From contig NC_083520.1 of the NCBI RefSeq assembly GCF_032362555.1, forward strand, positions 8,556,001 to 8,620,000: a DNA stretch of 64,000 nt. Direction: 5' to 3'. The translations under genes were made by a program, and so were the position numbers. The notes beneath the pieces are model-generated. The model saw only the letters and a program-made list of their open reading frames with translations, searched no databases and was not told the DNA's origin. The DNA comes from Amyelois transitella. Taxonomy: Eukaryota; Arthropoda; Insecta; Lepidoptera; Pyralidae. Numbering within the stretch: the stretch's first letter is position 1; each line of letters starts with the position of its first letter. Below, in pieces: positions 27,201 through 39,200 of this stretch.

Positions 27201-30200
27201 TTTTATTAATTTTTAAAAGATCACGATCTTTTTTACCATACTTCACTGGAAAGCATCATATGAGATCTATAAAAATTATAAAGTATTTATATTTACTTAA
27301 TTTGCTAATTCGATCTCATCAAAAATTATTATTCATGAGAGACTTCCATATTTCGTTCTAAAACCTGAACAAGGTGCGCTAGTACCTGTTCATTAAAAAG
27401 AAACTGCAACATCACCGGTTAACTTTTAAAGTTATCAAGAGCAGGCTTGAGCAATTACTTATCATTGCTCGGTTCATTCATCTTTACAGTGACCACTTAA
27501 AAACGTAAAATGTCTTGTTTACTATCAAGCCGTTATCACCGATCAGTCTTGTTAACGCAAATTAATGACAGGAACTTGTTCGCGCTAGTTGTATGTTGTA
27601 GAGATGAGAACGGTTTCGTATTAAAAACAAGTTACGATATCTATATTGCTTTATAATTGGCGTTTTATTACAATAGTTTAAGGATGATCGATTTACCACT
27701 AATTGTGTTAACATCGAATGTCTGTTTATAAACGTCATCATTACCTTTTAAGAAATGAAGCCATTTTGAAATGATGTAGTTTATTATGGTTATATCATCA
27801 ACCATAATCATTTTACTATTTGCAACATGAATTATTTCAATTTAAATTTCAAGTATTTGCATTGCATTGATAATGGTAAAAGATAATATTTATTCATCAG
27901 GCAAGAAAAAGAAATAGTTTATTGCTATTATAGAAATCCAAATAATAATTGCTTTAGGATTAATTAGTGTTACTCATGTAATACAACAGATGGTACAAAG
28001 ACTGAAGACAGGGTGCTGGAGATAAGACAGAACTTGTAATTGATCTAGTCCTGGATCGTACTCATAGCCAGACACATTTCTCTTCATTGAGGACACAATC
28101 GGGAAAATGCCAGAACATTTTGCAAAGACTGATCCCATGCTCTCATTTGTCCTGATTTACACTGAATTCGACGGATACACAAAACTGTTTGGCTGGATGC
28201 ACATACATTGTTAGTCAATGCGCCGGATGACAAGGATTGTGCAACTTGCCGCGCCCGAGTTTTCCATGATCACGACTGATTGATATATCGATTCTTTTAT
28301 GCCTCTACTGATTTATTTCACTGTTGAAAGAAGGATTGCAAGTGAACATTGAGATATTGAATTTTCTTAATCGTATCATGGCGTCTAATTAAAAATGTTC
28401 AAAGCCTGGCAAATCTGGAGACTTTATGACTTAATTTGTAGGTATAATTAATTAACCAAAAATAAAGCTTTGTATTTTTTTTATCTTCACCATCTTAATC
28501 TGCATCATTCCATAATAATCTTTACATAACAGCGTCATCCACGCGAGCGATCGTTTTGGAAGTAGCACCAGCAACATTACCAAAGCAAACAGCTATAAAA
28601 CTGTCAACAAGTAATGCGGAACTCTTTAACTTACTGACTGATACAACGCGATCTGAGCGAAACTTAAATGAAAACGCCAAATTCGACACGCGATATTTTC
28701 AAGATCAGTTAATTGGCTTCAAGCTTAGATCATAAATGTTCTTAGGCTTCTAGTCAACTGACGGCCAATCAAGTCAATGAAGTGAATATTACTTAGAAAC
28801 TATCACTTGTATTTTGCTCAAAAAGTTTTTAAAGGGAATTGGCCTCCTTATAAGGTAAGTTGAGACTTGTAATTAGAGAGGTACACTTTCACATCTGCGC
28901 GGACGCTGGCCGGTCGTGGTCAGGTGTTAGTTGCATTTCTCTGCAGCTACGGGTCACTGCACTTATCTTAATTTTTCATATCTTTTATATCTTTCTTATA
29001 TTTTTACTATAATTATGTAGGATTCATTTTGTTTATTACAATTAGCGGAAGGATAGTACATTTTTTGGCAGTTCATTAATACATTCGTTATCATAGTTAC
29101 ATAGGATTGCAGTGCAGATGTATACTCGTCTATAGCATTTAATGTATGAGAATCTAGAGAACACGGCGCAGCTATTGACAAATTGGTGTTCGGCGATGCG
29201 GCGGTGCACGGCTCCGTGACGGATTAACCAAGTTTTTTCACAGCTGCGTCTAAAATGGCGCGATGCAGCACGGGAGATGTATGTGCTGCTTTCGATTTCA
29301 CGAAACCGAAAGTGCCTATATGTTCGGTAGATGTCGTTGACTCCGATGTTTGTTTGTTACGGTCGGTTGGTCCCCAACGTACGCCGAGGCTTATCCTCTC
29401 GTGATAAACTGGAATGCTGTAATTTGGCATTGCTATTTACTTTGTTTTCAGTTCGAAGTTGTAGTGACTCGTCTCGCTTCGGCGGGCGCGAGCGTGCTCC
29501 GTCGTTGTGAATCGTCTTGCCTTCAGTAGTATATATTGTTACTCTTTTATTTTATTATCAATATTTTTGTAATTGACTTGCATTAAGGTAGTCACAATTG
29601 TCATTAATAGGACAGGCTTCGTCAATTTTTTTTATGAAAAAGTAACTTTACCAATAGTCACTTTCGGTCTTTCAACATTTTAACTCTTAAACATTATATA
29701 ATGGTTCAGTTTATAAAATTTGATAAAATATCGGAACTTCAAAGTAGATTTCGCCGACCGTTTCGAAGTCCGCCGATTGCAAATACATTGTAAATGTTTT
29801 GAAGTTCTTGTATCACTTATATGCTTCTTTATGTCTAATTGAACTGGCTTTGAAAATTAGAAATGCACTCTGCCTGGTATAAATGGAAACGAAGTGGAAT
29901 ACGTTTTGATGAGGAAATAGAGAATGATGTTATCATAAACATATGCATAGTAAAATTACGAACATACATTTACGCAATAACTTGAAAATCGAGAGCAAAT
30001 AATATAATTGTTTCCTTTTAATAAATTGTGTAATGTTTATACTAACACAAAACATACATTTAGTCTTGCACCAAACTGATGTATTATTCATATTATTCCA
30101 GTCGGTTGAATCAAATCCATGGCACGGTCTCGGTAACATCACAGTGCATGGAGGAAAGCTGATATAATTTTATACGTAAATAAATTATTATGTATTCGAT

Positions 30201-33200
30201 ACAGCCCGTTTAACAAGTATGTGAATAAAATTTTATTCAAAAGTAAAATGAAATACTACGATTTGTTATGCTTTTATATATATTATGCGTATGTGTAAAC
30301 AACATAGGCTCTGTATCATATTCTTGGCCACCAATAAATTTATGTGGTAACATTGTATTGGATAACTAGTATTTGATTGGCAACCAGCAAATCAACAAAT
30401 ATTCAATAGTCTACTTCTTTGTAATGGAAGTTCTAACACCGCTTGTTCAGATTTCATCAATATATTTAATGCCTCCGATCACCGTTTAAGGCCTGACGTT
30501 TATCTAAATGTCGATATAAGTAATGCTCTCGTTCAGTAATTCAACCAAATTTCCAAGACGTTTTTTTTTGTAATACATAGTATGTCAACACCACTCGTCC
30601 AATCTTCACCAAAGTATTTCATAACTCTGGATCGCCGTTCAATGCCCGTCGTTTATCGATATTACTAATTCTAACATTCATTGAATCCATAAAATTTCCT
30701 AGACATGCACTTTTTGCAATAGAAGTGCCAAGACCGCTCCTACAGTCTGCATTGCTGTATTGTATGCTCCTGATTGCCGTTCAATACAATACATACACAC
30801 ATATGATCAGGTCTATATCCCTTATTTTTACGGGGTAGACAATGCTGTTCAATAATTGTTTATATTATAATTCTTGTATCTAGTAAATCAACAAAATTTC
30901 TAAGACTCGAACTTATTGTAACAAACTGCCAACACTGATCATCGAGTCCTCATCAATGTATGCTTCCGAACGCCATTTTAAGACCTGAGTTCATTTTCAC
31001 GGTCACGTGGATTTAACGTTCTCGCATTCAGCGATCTAGCAAAATTTCCGAGACTCATCTCTGCTTTAGAAGTACCCAAACGTAGATTACCGTTCAGTGA
31101 CTGGCGATTGTCGATTCAACATTAGTAATTCTTGCATTCAGTAAATCAACAAAATTTCTAAGACTCGAACCTATTGTAACAAACTGCCAACACTGATCCT
31201 CGAGTCCTCATCAATGTATGCTTCCGAACGCCATTCTAAGACTAGAGTTTGTCGATTTAACGTTCTTGCATTCAGCGACCTAGCAAAATTTCCGACACTC
31301 GAATCCCTGCTATAGAAGTGCCCAAACGTAGATTACCGTTCAGTGACTGGCGATTGTCGATTCAACATTAGTAATTCTTGCATTCAGTAAATCAACGAAA
31401 TTTCCACGATACGAATTCCTCGTAAAAAAAAGTGCCAACGCCGCCCGTCACGTTCATCAATGTAGTCGGTGCCGCTTCATCGCTCCGCCTGGTTTCTATT
31501 CCGCAAGGCAATGGACACTAGTGACACTATGCTCGCGGAATGTTCTCCTTTTCATGGTCTATCTATTTTCGATGGTTTAACTGCATTTTCAGACGAAATT
31601 GTTTCGATGTAACATACTTTACCCAACACGGGTCAAGATGTTTTCTGTTAGGTACAACTTCATCAGTTCTTAAAATATTAAATCACTTTAATATTTTAAG
31701 AACTGATGAAGTCCTGTTTTCTTTGGGTTTTTAAGAAAGTTTGGTTTCAGATTTTCATAATATGTTTAGCGCGTAGCGGCTTGATGCTTTATACATTATC
31801 GGTACTTACTTATATCTTTGAAAGCGATTGTGACTTCGAATGTCAGCTGAACGTTAGTTGATTTGTCAGACACTTTTTCCTAGTATACGGATAAGATAGG
31901 AAATGCTTTGTTTTCTTATACTTTACCCAACACGGGTCAAGATGTTTTCTGTTAGGTACAACTTCATCAGTTCTTAAAATATTAAATCACTTTAATATTT
32001 TAAGAACTGATGAAGTCCTGTTTTCTTTGGGTTTTTAAGAAAGTTTGGTTTCAGATTTTCATAATATGTTTAGCGCGTAGCGGCTTGATGCTTTATACAT
32101 TATCGGTACTTACTTATATCTTTGAAAGCGATTGTGACTTCGAATGTCAGCTGAACGTTAGTTGATTTGTCAGACACTTTTTCCTAGTATACGGATAAGA
32201 TAGGAAATGCTTTGTTTTCTTAATAATGTAACTAAACTTATTCGATTAAAATCTTATGTTAAAGCATGTACATTTACGTGTCTAAAGTGTATGTATGTAT
32301 ACGGTGCTATAGTCTGTATAAAATGTGGTTAAAGCCTCAATACGTGTGGCGGCATGCAAATGGTCAGTGTTATATATTACTGTTGAGTCTCTCTTTATGC
32401 ACGTTTCATGTAATGTTTACTTGTACTTGATAAATAGTCGAAGGCAATTGAGCGTGTCGTCTAACAATATTTATCTTTTCTCTGTAACTGTGACGGTCAA
32501 TTAGAAAATATATCTGTATAATCAGTTTCGCATCATAAAGTTGGTTTTGTTGTGACTGTTATTATTGGTTCGCTTTGGCAAGCTTTGATCTAGTTGTCGC
32601 AATACTCTCGTTCGCCTTTCTCCGATACTGTTTCTCGCGAAAACATGTTCTAACTGATACTATGTGCCTACAATGCAATTGTTTAAAAAGCCAGAGGGTT
32701 TTTTTAATCTTTATTACATTAAGGGACTTCTCTCTTTAAGACATGTCAGTCTTATTAAGCCAGAGTTTATAATAGGTAATTCTTTATTTTTTTCATATTA
32801 AGTTCAATATGATTAATATCATCCATGTTATCGGAATCGAAAATTACACATTCTGCATTTTTCTGATGTTGAATGCAATAAGTCCAGTGCTTCAGTTGCT
32901 GAATTCTGAAATTCCCTTCAATAATTTACATCTTTTTCTTCCTCCTTGCATTAGTCCCAGTTTCATCTTCACCTCTCTGGAGAAAAGCCCGGAGTATGTC
33001 TTTGACCATGGATCCTAGAATGGGTGAGTCACGTTTTTACACGGAGCGACTCCCATCTGACCTCTGCAACCTTTGCAGGTAAACTTAACTCGTATTGGAT
33101 TCATGGTTACACATCCAGTTGCCTAAATATGCACGTTTCCCTCACCCTTCATATTACATATGAATAATTTATCAAATCTTTTGTAACTAAGTTAACGATA

Positions 33201-36200
33201 GTAAGTGAAAAGTTGACAACATTTTGAACAACAAAGCAGTACTTGATGATTCTACTAAACACATTGTTGTTGTACTTGACTCACCGTAGAAAGTAAGCAG
33301 CAAAGCGTTTGAATATGGAAAGCCCTTTGACCTCGGCCATCGATGAGTCACGATCCCAACAAAGAGCTTTCGAACAAACGTACCTATTGTAACTCGTGCA
33401 GGCAAGGCTTTGATTTCCATGTGTTGATGCCCCTAATTCCTACCACACAGTAATAAGATAAATATTCGTTGCACCGATAGAACTAAACCTTCTTTCTTTT
33501 TGAAGAATTTATTTTGTTATTATTTTAGTAATCTCCTGCTCAGTTTACTTCCACCCAAAAGTTGACTGGAAGAGATTGCATTAGCGATAAGTCCGCCTTT
33601 GTACCATTTCTATCTGTTTTGTATGTTTTACTCTAATGGTGCAATTAAGAGTTTTATCTTTCTATCTATCTATAATTAAGCTTCTATCTATCTACCTATT
33701 ATGGGGTAGATAGAGCTAATAGTACAAAGGCTCGATAGACAGTGGAGGTCCAAGCCGGTTGGCTGATAAGATATATAATTTAGGACTTCGAAAGACACGC
33801 GACATACCACATCAAAAACTGTTATATCTGTCGATAAGCGGTTTAAATGCTAAAACTTAGATACTAAAATATTGCCTTGTATGTGTAAGAGGAACGTGAA
33901 TTACGAATTGTCTACAATACATGACACAATAGGCCACAGTTTAGGTTAGACAAAGATCTAATGAATATTCATATAAAACGCTACAGAGTCGCTTTAAGAG
34001 TACATTATAGATTATATCATTCATTTACTAATTTTTGCTTTATATTTATTTATTAAATTGGTATATCAACAGTGCTTACATACTACATTCAATTACAAGT
34101 ATACACACCACAGATTCAGTAACATATGTAGGTTCTTGATTTAAAATTTAAAAATTAAATTGATTATTAAAAAAATAATTTCAATAAGGGAAGGCCTAGT
34201 AGGAAGGTACCTTAATCTACTCGTAATCGAGGACGTTCTGAAGAAAGGTCTAGAAGCAAAAACTGACTAACTTACATAAAAAGTCTGATGAAAGTTGAAG
34301 GAGCTAAATAAATATTCAGTGTTCAGTGCAAATGAAAAAATGCGATCTTTGCCTACAATTCTGGGGAAAATAAGTTAGTATTAATTTGATGTTTTTCTCA
34401 TGTTTCAGGCATCCACCATCGACGGGCGACGGAAGGGAGCATGTCTTTTCTGCCAGGAGTACTTCATGGACCTATATTTATTAGCTGAACTCAAAACAAT
34501 CAGCCTAAAGGTAGATCATTGTACAAACTTTTGTTGGAAATTGCATGAATATATTTATGCCAAAATGACTTATATATTATGGTTCAATTTTGAATTAAAT
34601 TTAACTTAAAAGAGCTTATAAAAATGAAGATTCATTTTAATATATACATAAGTAGTACATGTATTCATTTATTCATATGATCACGTCTATATCCTTTGCG
34701 GGGTAGACAGAGCCAGCAGTCTTGAAAGACTGGTGGGCCACGTTCAGCTGATAGGCTTAATGATAGAATTAAGATTCAAATATAGTGACAGGTTGCTAGC
34801 CCATCGCCTAAAAGAAGAATGCTAAGCTGGTTAGCCTAGCAGATATAAACTCGTGTAAATCATCACAAAATTAAGTAGTTTTATTTAGCATATCTCAAAG
34901 TAAGTTAATTATATTTTACATGCATATTCTATAATATATCAGATAGGTACCTATATAAAATATACACAAATCATGTGCACAGGCATTGCATTATATTTAA
35001 TTACCCATTAGGTAATTATGACAAGTAATAAAATTAACTTGTTCAAATCTGTTTCATTTCTTTTATTACTTTACAAAATAACTGTTTTCATTAATTAAAA
35101 TTCCTGCAAGTTCAACACACATTGGTCGAGTAAAATAATGGAGTTTACTTGCTAGTAAATATTTTAATTTCCATTTCAAGATTAATATAACGAAAATTAA
35201 GCCAAACAGGTGAACTCGGCCTATCAGTTTTTTCAAGAATGCGGTTCTGTCTACCCCGCAAGAGATATAGTCATGATTATACATATGTATCTATGTATAA
35301 CGAAAATTGAACAAAATGTAATTCGCACTGGATATTGTTTTCACTGCACCTCATAAAATATTAGGAAATACTTACATGCTATATGCTTACAATCATCCAG
35401 ATTGAGGGCGAACAAGCACACAAAATAAAAATAAATCGGTATCTTTATGATAGGCATGTAACATCTTCGTCTTCATCGTCACTTACCATGAAGTGAATTT
35501 GAATGTTTTCAACTAATTTCAAGACAGGAGACTATATTTAAATTTTCGTGTTGTATAAAAATATTTATAATAACAAACAAATGTAACAAGTTTATATTTA
35601 TATATATATGAGGTGCACTCATAAAATATTAGGAAATAGTGTCGTCAATATATTGCATTGTGGTATGATTCATTATTAAGAAAATGACAATGCACTAATT
35701 TTTATGTGACTATTAATGCAATTCGTGCTCATTTTATTTCCTATTTACGAATTATTACTGTCTAATTAGTGAATTCTTTGTTGTTTAATTGCTCTTCACT
35801 CGCCTAAACCACTCGTCCTTGTTTAATTGCTCTTCACTCGCCTACACAACTCGTCCAATGTGAAGCAAGTTTTACATTGTGATCGTTTAATTAAACTGTC
35901 GAAATTGGTATAATCCATTAAGCTATTGTTGTTTACTGGCAATGCGCTAATGCTTATAATTAAATTTATTATTGCTGAAATGGATTATTGCAAAAACACA
36001 ATACACATACTGTGCAATATGCAACGTGCAATTTTAGTCACGAAATGATACATAAAAATTGATCACCTTGTTTGGTTAACAATAAACATGTTAGTACGAT
36101 TCGAAAGTTTCGAAAGTATGTTATTTATAAACAATTAAAATCTTTCAATAAACGCGTTTAGTTCACTGTGACTCCTTAAAAACTAAAGTACCTATAGGCG

Positions 36201-39200
36201 ACATGTACCAATCTATACAAAAAGTTGACAGCCGTAGCCTTATCGCTACGAGTAAAATCTTGAATACATCTTTTTATGGAAAAAATATAAGAAACTTACA
36301 TTATGATTTTCTATGTTTTGCCTATAAATGCCTTACAGACCACAGTACATTAGAAATTCCCTCCCGACGTCGCTGTTCTCCCATTTTCAAGGCAATTACT
36401 GAATACATTTTATTTAAACTTGCATATTCATACAACCTTAGACCTTGGAACATTATGCTTACAATCATCCAGATAGAGGGCAAACAAGTTCAAAAGGAAA
36501 ATAAATCGGTATCTTTAGGATAGGCATGTAACATCGTCTTCATCGTCACTTACCATGAAGTGAGATGGAAGACGAATGCCTAATCCAATATTGAATTAAA
36601 AAAAAAAACGCTCTCAAATTAAATAATAAAAAGTTATTGTATAAAATATAAAAGGTTATTTATTTGGTTCCAGGTGACAACAGTAGACATGCAGAAGCCG
36701 CCGCCAGACTTCCGCACCAACTTCGAAGCGACGCACCCGCCCATCCTAATCGACAACGGCCTCGCGATACTGGAGAACGAGAAGATTGAGAGGCACATCA
36801 TGAAGTCGGTACCTGGGGGGCACAACTTATTTGTACAGGTATGCTTTATTAACCTTTTCATTAACTTAAGTAAGAGGAGATCTTGTCTGGACGTCGCTAA
36901 TGATAATATGAGGGTCAATGGAAAACTGAGGGACGCCGTGTGTGACCAAGTGGAGGGAGAAATGTCGGAAAACGGTCTCCAGTCACCAGAACGCGGTGCT
37001 GGAAGGTATAACGTAAAAGCGTGGGTGAGCATGTTTCATGACGAATTTCATTATATCAACTATTCTATCCTATATTACTATAAAGGATAATATATATCGC
37101 TTAATAATTGTCAAAACGTATGGTTTAACAACATTGGTTGACGTCAAATAAATTACTTAAAAACTAAGTTTACTGCCGCTTCCAAGGCGTCAGTGCAGAA
37201 GAAGCGGTAACAAACTGCACTGCAGCATTTTCTTCAACAACGTCAACTTCACAATATTATTATATCTCTCAAATCATTATATAAGTATTAAACTATTTAA
37301 TATACATTATTTTTTTTATTGTAATTGCAGGACAAGGAAGTAGCATCGTTGATCGAGAACCTCTACTCAAAGTTGAAGCTGGTGCTCGTGCGCAAGGACG
37401 AACAGAAGTCGGCGGCGCTGCGCGCGCACCTCGGCCGCATCGACGCCTTGCTCGAGCGCAGGGAGACCAGGTACGATGGGTTCAAATCCGATGAGTTTGG
37501 GATGAATATGATTCAATTATGCAACAACAATATAAACTTGTTACATTTGTTTGTTATTATAAGTATTTTTAATACAACACGAAAATTTAAATATAGTCTC
37601 CTGTCTTGAAATTAGTTGAAAACATTCAAATTCCACAATTATTTTATCTAGGTGAAATTAAGGAAATCCAAGTAAGAAGCAGATTGAACAGTCAACCGCA
37701 TATCAAGTTACACTGCATGGAGCTCTATGACGCGGTAATAGATTTTGCAGTGAATTTGGGTAGGTTGATATGTTGTTGACTGTACTACCTATTTCCCGAA
37801 AGTATAAGTAAGTAATACCACTATACATATAATGGATGCCAACAGAATAACTCTGATAATGTTATTGACAGCACACGTATAAAGCCTAAGCTTCTGGCAT
37901 AAAAGAAATAAAGAATTATAGAAGAATATCAAAAAAGAGTTACTATACTGTTATCTATTCAAGGCAAACCAGTTTTGTCGTTTACAGTTCTAATTGATTT
38001 ATAATTATCTAACAAATTTTCACGACGATGTGTAAGGATTATAAATGATAACGATAGGGTAACTATTGTGAAATAATGTTTATATATACATACATACATA
38101 CATACATAAAATCACGCCTCTTTCCCGGAGGGGTAGGCAGAGACTACCTCTTTCCACTTGCCACGATCTCTGCATACTTCTTTCGCTTCGTCCACATTCA
38201 TAACTCTCTTCATACAAGCTCGGCGGTTTCGGGTACTTTTGACCTGACCCTTTACCAGGACGTCCTTAATTTGATCAAGATACGTTCGTCTAGGTCTTCC
38301 CACTCCGACCCTTCCCTCCACACTCTCCTTGTATATCTGCTTAGTCAACCTGCTTTCATTCATCCTCTCCACATGACCGAACCATCTTAACATACCCTTT
38401 TCTATTCCTGTAACTACATCTTCTTTCACATCACAACATTCCCTTATCACGCTGTTCCTTATCCTGTCACTCAATTTCACACCCATCATACTCCTTAACG
38501 CTCTCATTTCCACTGCATTTATTCTGCTTTCATGCTTCTTTTGCCATACCCAACTTTCACTCCCATACATTAATGTCGGGACCAACACGCCCCTGTGCAC
38601 AGCCAGTCGAGCCTTTTTGGATAGTTTCTGACTGCTCATAAAGGCATGCAAAGCTCCATTCACCATGTTCCCCGCGTTCACTCTCCTTTCAATATCACTA
38701 TCATACTTGCCATCTGATGTAAACTTTGATCCTAGATATACAAACTCTTTCACTTGCTCCACTCTTTCTCCTCCAATCAAAATATTACATGCTGTCATTT
38801 CTTTCTCCATTTCAAAAACCAGTGTTTTAGTTTTACTTACGTTCACTTTCATTCCTTTCTCTTTTAAAGCTTCATGCATACAGTTTACCATCTCCTGTAA
38901 CTCCTCCGCTGATGACGCCAGTATAACCTGATCGTCGGCATAGAGCAGACATTTGACGAGTAACTCATTCATCCTTAATCCACTTTTAGACTCTTTCAAA
39001 TCTGTCAAGCAGCTATCCATAAATAGGTTGAACAGCCACGGTGACGCAACACATCCTTGCCTAACGCCTTTCTCAATCTTAAACCACTCAGTGTGCGCTC
39101 CGTTTATCCTGACACAAGCACTCGAATCCTCATATAAGGATTTCAGTGCTCGTATTAAGAGACTGCTCACCCCATGCATAGAAAGTGCTGACCACAATTC

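Larger units (their letters stand above)
6276..34408. other. Clic: Clic intron 1 (28.1 kb)
   Basis: A very long AT-rich intron starting GTATAG and ending TGTTTCAG. Stretches 8071-11169, 11413-15399, 21441-28995 and 29431-30385 show no supported gene. Recognisable repeats inside it are listed separately. A weak minus-strand frame of 101 codons at 26216-26521 and a small antisense frame near 29.2 kb are the only protein-like items. Confidence 0.85.

Noticed and set aside
36634-37090. 132- and 138-codon frames on opposite strands
   Set aside because: The + frame is Clic exon 3 read through its donor into intron 3; the minus frame is its shadow.
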